Part shown: in pieces, positions 15,906-25,016 of the stretch | Layout: each line of letters starts with the position of its first letter | Numbering within the stretch: the first letter of the stretch is position 1 | Source: JADHLJ01 sp038116915 | Lineage (GTDB): Bacteria > Pseudomonadota > Alphaproteobacteria > Thalassobaculales > Thalassobaculaceae | Direction of reading: 5' to 3' | DNA length: 64,000 nucleotides | NCBI GenBank assembly: GCA_038116915.1 | Contig: JAYOEU010000002.1 | Coordinates: 62,001 to 126,000, forward strand | Notes under the pieces: generated by a model | What the model saw: the letters and a program-made list of their open reading frames with translations, nothing else | Databases searched by the model: none | What the model was told of the DNA's origin: nothing | Translations under genes and position numbers: made by a program

Positions 15906-16829
15906 ATGGACTGGACGCTTTTCGTCACGCAGATGTTGAACGGGCTGCAGCTCGGCGTACTGCTGTTTCTGCTGGCGTCCGGCCTCACCCTGATCTTCGG
16001 GATCATGGATTTCGTCAATCTGGCGCATGGCTCGCTCTATATGGTCGGGGCTTATTTCTGCGCCAGCCTGACCCAATGGACCGACTCTTTCGTGCTGGCG
16101 GTGATCCTGGCGCTCCCCCTCACCGCGCTGGTCGGTCTGGCGGTGGAAGTTGTCGTGATCAGACGGCTTTACGCGCGAAACCATCTCGACCATGTGTTGG
16201 CGACATTCGGGCTGATCCTCTGCTTTGATGCAGCGGTGCAGTTTCTCTGGGGGCCGGCCGGGATGGCGATCCGGCTGCCGGCGGTCCTGAACGGCCAGGT
16301 GGAGATTCTGCCGGAGATCGTCTTTCCGACATTCCGGCTGCTGATCATCGCCGCCGGGCTCCTGGTTGCGCTCGGGCTGTACCTTGTGGTCACCAGAACA
16401 CGCGCGGGCATGCTGATCCGGGCCGGGGCGTCGAACCGGACCATGGTTTCGGCCCTGGGCGTGGATATCCAGTTTCTGTTCACTCTGGTGTTCGCGGCGG
16501 GCGCGGCGATGGCCGGCCTCGCGGGGATGATGATCGCGCCGATCACCGAGGCCAGCATCGGCATGGGCAACGACATCATCATCGTCGCCTTCGTGGTGAT
16601 CATCATCGGCGGCATCGGCTCCATCAAGGGCGCCTTCCTGTCCGCCCTGCTGGTGGGGCTGATCGACACGATGGGCCGCTCGTTTCTGGATACGTTTCTG
16701 AAGCTGTTTTTCAGTGACCAGAACGCCGAGACCGCAGCGCCGGCGTTGTCCGCCATGCTCATCTACGTGCTGATGGCGACAATCCTCGCATTCCGGCCCC
16801 AGGGCCTGTTCCCTCCGAAGGGCCGTTAG
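15906..16829 (+). CDS. livH: Branched-chain amino acid ABC transporter permease, LivH-type (cluster 1)
   Basis: 307-aa inner-membrane permease of the Liv/Urt (HAAT) family, with about eight hydrophobic helices. The early family motif is LLFLLASGLTLIFGIMDFVNLAHGSLYMVGAY, and the cytoplasmic coupling loop is TRAGMLIRAGASNRTMVSALGVD. It pairs with the LivM homologue that starts 2 bp downstream and uses the two ATPases that follow. The cluster has no periplasmic binding protein, so the substrate (amino acid, amide or other small acid) is undetermined. Confidence 0.92.
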   Translation: MDWTLFVTQMLNGLQLGVLLFLLASGLTLIFGIMDFVNLAHGSLYMVGAYFCASLTQWTDSFVLAVILALPLTALVGLAVEVVVIRRLYARNHLDHVLATFGLILCFDAAVQFLWGPAGMAIRLPAVLNGQVEILPEIVFPTFRLLIIAAGLLVALGLYLVVTRTRAGMLIRAGASNRTMVSALGVDIQFLFTLVFAAGAAMAGLAGMMIAPITEASIGMGNDIIIVAFVVIIIGGIGSIKGAFLSALLVGLIDTMGRSFLDTFLKLFFSDQNAETAAPALSAMLIYVLMATILAFRPQGLFPPKGR

Positions 16830-16831
16830 CG

Positions 16832-17818
16832 ATGGAGCGGGCTCCGCTATTTTCGCCCCGGCAATGGCCGCCCCGCGGCCGGCTGATGGCCGTCGGCCTG
16901 ATTCTGCTGGCCCTGCTGCCGCTTTACGTGGCCGTGACCGGGGACGCGTTCTATCTGGATCTCGGCAGCCGGCTGATGATCCTCGGCATCGCCGGAGTCA
17001 GCCTGAACCTTATCCTCGGGCATGGCGGCATGATCAGTTTCGGGCACGCCGCCTATCTCGGGATCGGCGCCTATTGCGTCGGCATTCCCGCTTACTACGG
17101 CATCTATGACGGGTTCCTGCAGATCCCGCTCGCGGTCATCTGCTCCGCCGCCTTCGCCCTGATCACCGGGGCGATCTGCCTGCGCACCAAGGGCGTCTAT
17201 TTCATCATGATCACCATGGCGTTCACCCAGATGGTCTTCTTCGCCTTCGTGAGCCTGGAGGAATATGGCGGCGACGACGGGCTGGTCATCGACCTGCGCA
17301 GCCAATTCGCCGGACTGTTCGACATTGAGGGCGCGACCGGCCTCTACTATTTCATCTTCGCCTCGCTTCTGGCGGTTCTGTATCTGGTGCACCGGATCAC
17401 CCGGTCGCGTTTTGGCATGGTCATCGAGGGTGCCCGCGGCAACGAGCGCAGGATGCACGCGATCGGTTACGACACTTACCGCTACCGCCTCGTCTGCTAT
17501 GTCATCGCCGGCGCCATTTGCGGGTATGCCGGCGCACTGTTGGGCAATTTCACCAATTTCATCAGTCCGGAAATGATGGACTGGGTCGCGTCGGGCGAGC
17601 TGATCTTCATGGTCGTCCTGGGGGGCACGGGCACCTTGTTCGGACCGATTCTCGGCGCCGCCTCGTTTGTGCTGCTCGAGGAATGGCTGTCGGCGATCAC
17701 CATCTACTGGAAGTTCATTTTCGGCGCGATGCTGATCCTGGTGGTGCTGTTCTGGCGCGGCGGGCTCAACGGGTTGGCCGACTGGATCGGGAGGGCGGCA
17801 TGGCGCAAGCACTCCTGA
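16832..17818 (+). CDS. livM: Branched-chain amino acid ABC transporter permease, LivM-type (cluster 1)
   Basis: 328-aa inner-membrane permease forming the second transmembrane subunit. Family motifs are LMILGIAGVSLNLILGHGGMISFGHAAYLGIGAY, TKGVYFIMITMAFTQM and FGMVIEGARGNERRMHAIGYD (coupling loop). The end FMVVLGGTGTLFGPILGAASFVLLEEWL is typical. The next gene, LivG, begins inside its last 19 bp, giving tight translational coupling. Confidence 0.92.
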   Translation: MERAPLFSPRQWPPRGRLMAVGLILLALLPLYVAVTGDAFYLDLGSRLMILGIAGVSLNLILGHGGMISFGHAAYLGIGAYCVGIPAYYGIYDGFLQIPLAVICSAAFALITGAICLRTKGVYFIMITMAFTQMVFFAFVSLEEYGGDDGLVIDLRSQFAGLFDIEGATGLYYFIFASLLAVLYLVHRITRSRFGMVIEGARGNERRMHAIGYDTYRYRLVCYVIAGAICGYAGALLGNFTNFISPEMMDWVASGELIFMVVLGGTGTLFGPILGAASFVLLEEWLSAITIYWKFIFGAMLILVVLFWRGGLNGLADWIGRAAWRKHS

Positions 17819-18573
17819 AGGTCGAGAACCTGTACAAGAGCTTCGGCGGCGTGACCGCGACGGATCATGTTGATCTGGACGTGGTTCCCGGTGAGATCCA
17901 CGCGGTGATCGGCCCGAACGGCGCCGGCAAGACGACGCTGGTGACCCAGTTGTCGGGAGAGCTTCGGCCGGACGGCGGGCGGGTGACCTTTGACGGTCGG
18001 ACGATCACGGCGATGCCCGCGCCCTTGCGTTCGCGGCTCGGGATCGCGCGCTCGTTTCAGATTACCAGCCTGATGCTCGACATGACGGCGCGGGACAATG
18101 TGGCGCTGGCGGTGCAGGCCCGGGCGGGTCATTCCTTCCGGTTCTGGGCCGATGCCCGCCATGACCGCGCGGTTACCGATCCCGCATTGGCCGTCCTCAA
18201 TCAGGTCGGCCTGGCGGACCGGGCGGGCGAGATCACGCGGGCGATGAGTCATGGCGAGCACCGGCTGCTCGAGATCGCCGTGGCGCTGGCTACCCAACCC
18301 CGGCTGCTGTTGCTGGACGAGCCGATGGCCGGCATGGGGATGGAGGAGGCTCAACGCATGATCGGCTTTCTCGCCGGCCTCAAGGGCGGGATCAGCATGC
18401 TTCTGGTCGAGCACGACATGGACGCGGTTTTCGCGCTCGCCGACCGGATCACCGTGCTGGTGAACGGCCGGGTGATCGCGTCGGGGCCGCCGGACCGGAT
18501 CCGCGGCGACGAGGCGGTGCGTCATGCCTATCTCGGCGATAAGACGACGGAGACTGTCGGAGGGGCCGGCTGA
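17800..18573 (+). CDS. livG: ABC transporter ATP-binding protein, LivG-type (cluster 1)
   Basis: 257-aa cytosolic ATPase powering the cluster-1 transporter. Walker A is GPNGAGKT, Walker B is LLLLDEPMAGM, the switch His is in LVEHDMDAVF, and the ABC signature is MSHGEHRLLEIAVAL, a variant of LSxGQ common in Liv/Urt ATPases. The ATG at 17800 is preceded by GGGAGG five nt away; an open frame extends further upstream within livM but is not real coding. Its stop shares a base with the livF start (TGATG). Confidence 0.93.
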   Translation: MAQALLKVENLYKSFGGVTATDHVDLDVVPGEIHAVIGPNGAGKTTLVTQLSGELRPDGGRVTFDGRTITAMPAPLRSRLGIARSFQITSLMLDMTARDNVALAVQARAGHSFRFWADARHDRAVTDPALAVLNQVGLADRAGEITRAMSHGEHRLLEIAVALATQPRLLLLDEPMAGMGMEEAQRMIGFLAGLKGGISMLLVEHDMDAVFALADRITVLVNGRVIASGPPDRIRGDEAVRHAYLGDKTTETVGGAG

Positions 18574-19274
18574 TGCTCTCGGTTCGCGACATCCGGACTC
18601 ATTACGGCGCGAGCCAGGCGTTGTTCGGCATGTCGCTGGAAGTCGGCGCGCGCGAGGTCGTAACCCTGATGGGGCGCAACGGCATGGGCAAGACCACCAC
18701 CGTGCATTCGATCATGGGAATCACGCCGGTCTCATCGGGCGAGATCGAATTCGAGGGCCGGCGGATCGATGCGCTGCCGAGTTTCCGGATCGGCCGGGCC
18801 GGGATCGGTCTGGTTCCGGAAGGCCGGCAGGTCTTCCCGAACCTCACTGTCCGGGAGAATCTGATCGCCACCGCCGCCAACCGCTCCGAAGGAAACCGGG
18901 CCTGGAACCTGGACGAGGTGCTCGACATGTTTCCAGCGCTCCGGGACCGCCTCTCCAGCATGGGCAACCTGTTGTCCGGCGGCGAGCAGCAGATGCTGGC
19001 CATCGGGCGGGCGCTGATGACCAACCCGAAGCTGTTGATCCTGGACGAAGCGACCGAGGGGCTGGCGCCCCTGGTCCGCCGCGACATCTGGACCTGCCTC
19101 GGGAGCCTCAAGCAGGCGGGTCAGGCGATCCTGGTAATCGACAAGAATATCGAGGATCTCACCCGCGTCGCCGACCGGCATTATGTCATTGAAAAAGGCC
19201 AGGTGGTCTGGTCCGGCACCTCCGAGGAGCTGCGCGGGCGCCAGGATGTGCTGACGGAAAAGCTGGGCGTGTAG
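18573..19274 (+). CDS. livF: ABC transporter ATP-binding protein, LivF-type (cluster 1)
   Basis: 233-aa ATPase, partner of LivG. Walker A is GRNGMGKT (Met instead of Ala, common in LivF), signature LSGGEQQMLAIGRAL, Walker B LLILDEATEGLAP, and LVIDKNIEDLTRVADRHYVIEKG near the end, where the usual H-loop His is Asn in IDKN. It closes the four-gene transporter set; an acyl-CoA dehydrogenase follows after an 85-bp gap. Confidence 0.93.
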   Translation: MLSVRDIRTHYGASQALFGMSLEVGAREVVTLMGRNGMGKTTTVHSIMGITPVSSGEIEFEGRRIDALPSFRIGRAGIGLVPEGRQVFPNLTVRENLIATAANRSEGNRAWNLDEVLDMFPALRDRLSSMGNLLSGGEQQMLAIGRALMTNPKLLILDEATEGLAPLVRRDIWTCLGSLKQAGQAILVIDKNIEDLTRVADRHYVIEKGQVVWSGTSEELRGRQDVLTEKLGV

Positions 19275-19359
19275 GCGGTTGCCATCCCCGCGCCGTCTGG
19301 CCATCATCACCGCGCCGGCGCGCCGGGCCGGGCGAGCGTGAACGAGGGGAAAATCTCCC

Positions 19360-20502
19360 ATGGATTTCGAACTTTCCAGTGAACAGCAGCTTTTGAAGGA
19401 CAGTGCCGATCGTCTGATCGCCGACCGGTACGACCTGCGGGCGCGGAACAAGATTCTGGAGAGTGATGCCGGCTGGAGCCGCGAGATCTGGTCGACCCTC
19501 GCGGAACTCGGTTTCCTCGGTTTGCCATTCAACGCCGAGGACGGCGGGTTCGATGGCGGCCCGGTTGAGCAGATGCTGATCCTGGAGGCCTTCGGGCGCG
19601 GTTTGCTGGTCGAACCGTATCTCGCCACCGTGGTCTTGGGCGGCAGCGCGGTCGCGTTGGCGGCAAGCGCGGAGCGCCGAGCCGAGATTCTGGGAGCCGT
19701 TACCGCCGGCGAACGGCTGCTGGCCTTCGCCCATGGCGAGCGGTATTCCCGCTATCGGTTGCGGCAGGTCGAAACCCAGGCGCGGCGCGACGGCGGCGGC
19801 TGGGTTCTCGACGGGGAAAAGACCACGGTCATCCACGGCGCCGAGGCGGATATCCTGATCGTCAGCGCCCGCACGGGCGGTGGCAAGGACGAGGAAAACG
19901 GAATCAGTCTGTTCCTGGTACCGGCGAACGCGCCCGGCCTGACCGTGCGCGGCTACCCGACGATCGATGGCATGCGCGGCGCGGACATCACCTTCGCCTC
20001 GGTCAAACTGCCCGCCGATGCGCTGCTGGGCGAGGCGGACAATGCCTTTGGTGTGATCGAACAGGTGGAGCAGCATGGCATCGCCGCTGTCGCCGCCGAG
20101 GGTCTCGGCGCCATGCAGGCGGCGTTGGATATGACGGTCGAGTACCTGAAAACCCGCACCCAATTCGGCCGCCCGATCGGCGACTTCCAGGTTCTGCAGC
20201 ATCGCGCCGCCGACATGTATGTGGCGGTCGAGGAAGCCCGCAGCATTGCGATCTACGCCGCCATGATGGTCAGCGAGCCGGACCCGGTCCTCCGCCGCCA
20301 CGCGATGGCTACCGCGAAGGCCCAAGTCGGTCTCTCGGCCCGCGAGGTCGGTCAGGGCGGGGTGCAACTGCACGGCGGTATCGGCATCACCGAGGAATAT
20401 GCGGTCGGCCATTATTTCAAGCGGCTGTCGATGATCGAGCGGCAGTTCGGTGATGTCGAGCACCACATGGCGCTGCTGTCGTCCATGGAGCCGGTCGACT
20501 AG
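19360..20502 (+). CDS. Acyl-CoA dehydrogenase family protein
   Basis: 380-aa flavoenzyme catalysing alpha,beta-dehydrogenation of an acyl-CoA. It begins MDFELSSEQQLLKDSADRLIADRY (N-terminal helical domain), has a middle beta-domain with YRLRQVETQARRDGGGWVLDGEKTTVIHGAEADILIVSARTG, and C-terminal helices with YLKTRTQFGRPIGDFQVLQHRAADMYVAVEEARS and LHGGIGITEEYAVGHYFKRL. Being next to the Liv cluster, it may act in catabolism of the imported compound. Chain-length specificity cannot be read from the sequence. GAGGGG precedes the ATG by about 12 nt. Confidence 0.92.
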   Translation: MDFELSSEQQLLKDSADRLIADRYDLRARNKILESDAGWSREIWSTLAELGFLGLPFNAEDGGFDGGPVEQMLILEAFGRGLLVEPYLATVVLGGSAVALAASAERRAEILGAVTAGERLLAFAHGERYSRYRLRQVETQARRDGGGWVLDGEKTTVIHGAEADILIVSARTGGGKDEENGISLFLVPANAPGLTVRGYPTIDGMRGADITFASVKLPADALLGEADNAFGVIEQVEQHGIAAVAAEGLGAMQAALDMTVEYLKTRTQFGRPIGDFQVLQHRAADMYVAVEEARSIAIYAAMMVSEPDPVLRRHAMATAKAQVGLSAREVGQGGVQLHGGIGITEEYAVGHYFKRLSMIERQFGDVEHHMALLSSMEPVD

Positions 20503-20520
20503 GGATCATCGCACAGGTTG

Positions 20521-21444
20521 CTAGCCTGTTTTACCGGCCCGCAGCCGCGCCTGCTTGCGGGCGACGTTTTCCCGGTGCGCGATGTAGCTGACGCTGCCGA
20601 TGATGATGGCGGACCCGATCCAGGTCCAGATTTCGGGAACCTCGGCGAAGACCAGAAAACCGATCAGCGCCGCCCAGGCGAGCTGCAGAAACTTCACCGG
20701 CTGCACCGCGGAAACCTCGGCAAGCTTGACGCCCTGAATCATGCAGAGATGTCCGAGGGTCGCGAGCCCGGCCGTCGTGATCAGCAGCAGCCATTCCTCC
20801 ATCGTCGGGGTGCGCCAGACATAAAGCGCCGGTCCCATGATCGTCAGCGTCACGAAGACCGAGAGATAGGCGACGACCGCGGGGCCGGACTCCCGCCGGG
20901 TCAGGACCTTGGCGATCAGGTCGGTGACCGCGAAAAGCGGGGCGGCGAACAGCATTGCAAGGGCACCGGGGTGAATTTCCGCAAAGCCTGGCCGCAGGAT
21001 CACCACCGCGCCGAGGAGACCGACGATGACCGCGATGATCCGCCGGATCCGCACCCTCTCGCCAAGGAACAGTGCCGCCCCGACGGTGGCGAAGACCGGC
21101 GCCGTGAAGCCCATCGCCGTGACCTCGGCGATCGGGATATGCGCCATGGCATAGAACCAGCACATCACGCCGACCGCGTGCAGCACCCCCCGGATCGCGT
21201 GCAATTTGAAGTTGGCGGCGCGCAGGTCGGCTAGATTGATCTTCAAGAAGAACGGCAGCATGAACACCAGCCCGAGGGCATAGCGCATGAAGGACACCTG
21301 GATCGGGTTCATGGACGAGCCGACATGCCGCACGATCGCGGTGAAGGACGCGAAGATCAGTCCGGCGACCGCCATCCAGATCATGCCCTGAACGTTGGGT
21401 GAAACCAGCGCAAGCCGGCGTTGTATTCCGGTGAGAACCGACAT
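20521..21444 (-). CDS. DMT family transporter (EamA domain)
   Basis: 307-aa inner-membrane protein with ten predicted helices in two EamA repeats. The first repeat runs from MIWMAVAGLIFASFTAIVRHVGSSMNPIQVSFMRYALGLVFMLPFF to IVGLLGAVVILRPG and the second from LAMLFAAPLFAVTDLIAKVL to IGSAIIIGSVSYIAHRE. Such proteins export amino acids, metabolites or drugs; the substrate is unknown. It converges with the acyl-CoA dehydrogenase gene and is divergent from the rhodanese gene, 67 bp between starts. Confidence 0.9.
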   Translation of the reverse strand: MSVLTGIQRRLALVSPNVQGMIWMAVAGLIFASFTAIVRHVGSSMNPIQVSFMRYALGLVFMLPFFLKINLADLRAANFKLHAIRGVLHAVGVMCWFYAMAHIPIAEVTAMGFTAPVFATVGAALFLGERVRIRRIIAVIVGLLGAVVILRPGFAEIHPGALAMLFAAPLFAVTDLIAKVLTRRESGPAVVAYLSVFVTLTIMGPALYVWRTPTMEEWLLLITTAGLATLGHLCMIQGVKLAEVSAVQPVKFLQLAWAALIGFLVFAEVPEIWTWIGSAIIIGSVSYIAHRENVARKQARLRAGKTG

Positions 21445-21511
21445 GGACTAGAGTGCCGAGGATGGTGACAGGCGGGCGCCGGGCGCCCGAGCGCTCGAAA
21501 GGAGCATGGGA

Positions 21512-22393
21512 ATGGGTATCGAGGCAAACCAATTCAAGCATCCGGGGTTTCTGGTTTCAACCGAATGGCTGACCTCGCGGCTGAACGATCCCAATATCCG
21601 GATCTATGACTGCACCACCCATCTTCTGCCGCATCCGACCAAGGCCTATACCGTGGGCAGCGGGCGCGAGGACTATGACAAGAGTCATATTCCGGGAGCC
21701 GATTTCCTCGACCTGCAGGACGAGCTTTCGGATCAGGACAGCAAGTTCCGCTTCACCTTCCCCTCGCCGGATCTCTTCGCGGCCGCGGTGGGCAAACACG
21801 GCCTTGGCGACGGTACCGAGGTTATCCTTTACAGCACCACGACCCCGCAATGGGCGACGCGGGTCTGGTGGATGCTGCGCGCCTTCGGCTTCGACAATGC
21901 CCGGGTGCTGGATGGCGGGCTGGTGAAATGGGTCAAGGAGGGCCGCCCGGTTTCGACGGCGCCGGCCTCCTACGCGCCCGCCACCTTCACGCCCAAGCCG
22001 CGCGACGGTCTGATCGTCCAGAAAGAGGAGGTGCTTGCCGCGATCGGCGACGGCGGGGTCTGCACGATCAACGCGCTTTCTCGCGAGCAGCATGCCGGCG
22101 GCGGCCGCGCCTATGGCCGAATGGGACGGATCGCCGGCAGTGCCAACGTGCCGACCGCCGAATTGCTGGACCCGAAAACCAACGCCTTCATCCCCGCCGG
22201 CGAGATCGCCGCCCGGTTCGCCGATGTCGGCGCGGACAAGTCCAAGCGCATCCTCACCTATTGCGGCGGCGGCATCGCCGCCAGCGCGACGGCGATGCTC
22301 CTGGTCATGCTCGGCCACGAGGATGTCGGGCTTTACGACAATTCCATGTCCGAATGGTCGAACGACGATTCCCTGCCGATGGAGACAGGCTGA
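21512..22393 (+). CDS. Two-domain sulfurtransferase (rhodanese)
   Basis: 293-aa tandem rhodanese. The N-terminal domain (FLVSTEWLTSRLNDPNIRIYDCT... to LDGGLVKWVKEGRPV) has Ser-Thr-Thr in place of the active-site loop (LYSTTTPQWATR) and is probably structural. The C-terminal domain has the active Cys in TYCGGGIAASATAMLLVMLGHEDVGLYDNSMSEW. It would transfer sulfane sulfur from thiosulfate or mercaptopyruvate to an acceptor. The ATG at 21512 lies eight nt after AAGGAG; the ATG at 21506 is too close to it. Confidence 0.9.
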   Translation: MGIEANQFKHPGFLVSTEWLTSRLNDPNIRIYDCTTHLLPHPTKAYTVGSGREDYDKSHIPGADFLDLQDELSDQDSKFRFTFPSPDLFAAAVGKHGLGDGTEVILYSTTTPQWATRVWWMLRAFGFDNARVLDGGLVKWVKEGRPVSTAPASYAPATFTPKPRDGLIVQKEEVLAAIGDGGVCTINALSREQHAGGGRAYGRMGRIAGSANVPTAELLDPKTNAFIPAGEIAARFADVGADKSKRILTYCGGGIAASATAMLLVMLGHEDVGLYDNSMSEWSNDDSLPMETG

Positions 22394-22403
22394 GCCAGGT
22401 CGC

Positions 22404-23198
22404 CTAGCGCGCCGTCACGCCGCCGTCGACGACCATTCCGGACCCGGTCATGAAGCTGGAATCGTCGGAGGCCAGGAACACGATGCCATTGGCGATGTCC
22501 TGAGGCACGCCGAGCCGCCCGATCGGGTGGGTTGAAAGCGCGACGTCGCGCGCCTTGTCCACATCGTTGCTGCCGGTCTGCTCGGCCCGGGCAACGAAGG
22601 TCTGCGCGCCCATGTCGGTCTGAATGACGCCGGGATGGATCGAGTTCACCCGGATCCGGTAACCCTTGCGGGAAAGATTGAGGGCCGTCGATTTGGTGAA
22701 CAGGGTCACGCCGCCCTTGGTCATCGAATAGAGCGGATCAAGCTCGGAGCCGACCAGACCCGCGATCGAGGCGAGATTGACGATGGCGCTGCCCTGCGGG
22801 CTTTTCTCGCCGGCCCGGCGCAGCGCGTCGACGCAATGCTTGGTGCCGAGCCACACACCTGTCATGTTCACCGCGGCGAGGCGCGTCCATTCCTCCATGG
22901 TCACGTCCATGAAGTCGCGGCCGAGGAACAGACCGGCATTGTTGACCAGGATGTCGAGCCCGCCGAACTTGGACTCCGCAAGCGCGACCGCCGCGTCCCA
23001 GTCGGCCTCTGAGGTCACGTCGAGCCGGATGAAGGTCGCGGCGTCGCCCAGCGCCTTCGCGGTCTCCCGGCCCTGGCTTTCGAGCACGTCGCCGATCACC
23101 ACCTTGGCGCCGGCCTCGACCATCAGCTTGGCGGTGGCGCCGCCGATTCCGCGCGAGCCGCCCGAAATCAGCGCGACTTTTCCATCCAGACGGTTCAT
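22404..23198 (-). CDS. SDR family oxidoreductase
   Basis: 264-aa classical short-chain dehydrogenase with the cofactor motif ALISGGSRGIGGATA, NNAGLFLGRDF, the active-site region NLASIAGLVGSELDPLYSMTKGG (Ser, Tyr, Lys) and the C-terminal FMTGSGMVVDGGVTAR. The layout resembles cyclic-alcohol or 3-oxoacyl-type dehydrogenases. It converges with the rhodanese gene and is divergent from the second Liv operon, sharing the 279-bp intergenic region that carries a TGTATACA palindrome. Confidence 0.9.
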   Translation of the reverse strand: MNRLDGKVALISGGSRGIGGATAKLMVEAGAKVVIGDVLESQGRETAKALGDAATFIRLDVTSEADWDAAVALAESKFGGLDILVNNAGLFLGRDFMDVTMEEWTRLAAVNMTGVWLGTKHCVDALRRAGEKSPQGSAIVNLASIAGLVGSELDPLYSMTKGGVTLFTKSTALNLSRKGYRIRVNSIHPGVIQTDMGAQTFVARAEQTGSNDVDKARDVALSTHPIGRLGVPQDIANGIVFLASDDSSFMTGSGMVVDGGVTAR

Positions 23199-23413
23199 TG
23201 GAGTTGTCCTTTCAATTCATCAAAATCAGATGCCGCCCTCTGGCTAGCCTTCAAGGCGACACTACGCCGAAGCGGAGACTCGCCCAAGTGTGCCGAAGCC
23301 CGGAATTCATTTCATCGCGGACCCGATTAGGCCCGGCGACGCATGATCTTGTCCGCCAACTTCGGGCGTGGCGGCATTGTGATGCCCCAGGCGCTTGCAG
23401 GCCTGTGTCGATG

Positions 23414-23421
23414 TGTATACA
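23414..23421. promoter_or_regulatory. TGTATACA palindrome upstream of second Liv operon
   Basis: An 8-bp perfect palindrome within ATGTGTATACAT, 57 bp upstream of the livG2 ATG, sharing its core with the longer palindrome at 12287-12298. The core fits GntR/FCD-type operators. The rest of the 279-bp intergenic region (23199-23477) shows nothing else I can name. Confidence 0.35.
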
Positions 23422-23477
23422 TTCCGCGGCCTACGGTGTCAGAGAACACCGGGTGATAAACAAGAGATAGGGTGGGG

Positions 23478-24284
23478 ATGGCCGAGTCCGCGAATGCCGG
23501 GGGCAGTGTACCGGCTGGGGATAAAATCCTTGAGGTCCGTGACGTCGCGGTCCATTTCGGCGGGATCGTCGCGCTGGATGGCATCAGCTTCGATATGCGC
23601 AAGGGCGTCATTCAAGGCCTGATCGGTCCGAACGGCGCCGGCAAGACGACCCTGTTCAATTGCCTCAGCCGGCTCTACATCCCGACCTCGGGGGATATCC
23701 TGTTCGAGGGCAAGTCGATCCTCAACACGGCGTCGCACAAGATCGCCGATATCGGCATCGGCCGCACCTTCCAGAACCTTGCCCTGTTCCGCACCATGTC
23801 GGTGCTCGACAACATTATGGTCGGCGCCCATTGCCAGAGCTCCAGCGACTTCGTCTCCAATGCGTTCCGGCTGCCCTGGGTCAGCCGCGAGGAGAAGCAG
23901 CTTCAGGAGCAGGCCTGGGAGCTGATCGACTATCTGGAGCTTGGCGACGTCGCCTACACACCGGTTGGTGGATTGCCGTTCGGCACTCAGAAGCGGGTCG
24001 AGATGGCCCGCGCTCTGGCCGCGAAGCCCAAGGTACTGCTGCTGGACGAGCCCGCGGGCGGCCTCAATCATGACGAGGTCGGAGAACTGGGCTTGCTGAT
24101 CAAGCAGGTCCGGGACGATCGCCACTGCACCGTGCTGTTGGTGGAACACCACATGAGCCTGGTAATGAGCGTTTCCGATCATGTTGTCGCCATCGATTTT
24201 GGCCGCAAGATCGGTGAGGGGACTCCGGAAGAGGTGCAGCGGAATCCAGAGGTTATCCACGCCTATTTGGGGACGACGAACTGA
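23478..24284 (+). CDS. livG: ABC transporter ATP-binding protein, LivG-type (cluster 2)
   Basis: 268-aa ATPase of the second Liv transporter. Walker A is GPNGAGKT, the Liv-specific region is IADIGIGRTFQNLALFRTMSVLDNIMVGAH, and Walker B is VLLLDEPAGGL with the switch His in LVEHHM. The signature position reads LPFGTQKRVEMARAL, a variant seen in other LivG proteins. I chose the ATG at 23478; an in-frame GTG at 23472 is possible. Its stop shares a base with the livF2 start (TGATG). It heads the five-gene operon G-F-H-M-K. Confidence 0.93.
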   Translation: MAESANAGGSVPAGDKILEVRDVAVHFGGIVALDGISFDMRKGVIQGLIGPNGAGKTTLFNCLSRLYIPTSGDILFEGKSILNTASHKIADIGIGRTFQNLALFRTMSVLDNIMVGAHCQSSSDFVSNAFRLPWVSREEKQLQEQAWELIDYLELGDVAYTPVGGLPFGTQKRVEMARALAAKPKVLLLDEPAGGLNHDEVGELGLLIKQVRDDRHCTVLLVEHHMSLVMSVSDHVVAIDFGRKIGEGTPEEVQRNPEVIHAYLGTTN

Positions 24285-24994
24285 TGGCGTTGCTCGAAGT
24301 CAACAATCTCGTCGCCTCCTACGGTCCGATCCGGGCCCTGCACGGCATCAGCTTCTCGCTGGAAGAAGGCAGTGTGACCACCATTCTCGGGGCCAACGGC
24401 GCCGGCAAGACGACCACGCTGCGGTCCATCTGCGGGATGGTTTCGACGGAAGGGGCGATTACCCTCGGGGGCGCCGATATCTCCCGGGTGCCGACGGAAC
24501 AGATCGTCCGCCAGGGGGTGGCCCATGTGCCGGAAGGGCGCGGGACCTTCACCCGGGTGACCACTGAGGAAAACCTGATGCTCGGCAGCTATGCGCGCCG
24601 GGACCGTCAGGCGATCAAGGACGATATCGAACAGGTCTACAGCTATTTCCCGCGCCTCAAGGAGCGCCGGGATCAGCAGGCCGGCACCCTGTCCGGCGGC
24701 GAACAGCAGATGCTGGCGGTCGGGCGCGCGCTGATGCTGCGTCCGAAACTGATGCTTCTGGATGAGCCGTCCTTTGGCCTGGCGCCGCTGATCGTCGAGG
24801 AGCTTTTCGGCATCTTGCGCCGGATCAACCAGCAGCAGAAGGTCAGCATGCTTCTAGTCGAGCAGAATGCCACCCTGGCACTGGATCTCGCGGATCATGC
24901 ATATCTCCTGGAAACCGGTCGGGTGGTGCTGTCCGGAACCTCCAAGGAGATCGCCTCGGACGAGACCGTCCGCAAATCCTATCTCGGTTACTAG
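24284..24994 (+). CDS. livF: ABC transporter ATP-binding protein, LivF-type (cluster 2)
   Basis: 236-aa ATPase, partner of LivG2. Walker A GANGAGKTTTLRSICGM, signature LSGGEQQMLAVGRAL, Walker B LMLLDEPSFGLAPLIV and switch region LLVEQNATLALDLADHAYLLETGRVVLSG. The LivF-type C-terminal VRKSYLGY is complete. It lies 22 bp upstream of livH2. Confidence 0.93.
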   Translation: MALLEVNNLVASYGPIRALHGISFSLEEGSVTTILGANGAGKTTTLRSICGMVSTEGAITLGGADISRVPTEQIVRQGVAHVPEGRGTFTRVTTEENLMLGSYARRDRQAIKDDIEQVYSYFPRLKERRDQQAGTLSGGEQQMLAVGRALMLRPKLMLLDEPSFGLAPLIVEELFGILRRINQQQKVSMLLVEQNATLALDLADHAYLLETGRVVLSGTSKEIASDETVRKSYLGY

Positions 24995-25016
24995 TCGCGG
25001 GGTACGAGGAAACAAA

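Noticed and set aside
21455..21500. GC-rich palindromic stretch between the EamA and rhodanese genes as a terminator
   Set aside because: The genes are divergent there and no U-run follows; it is more likely part of the promoter region.
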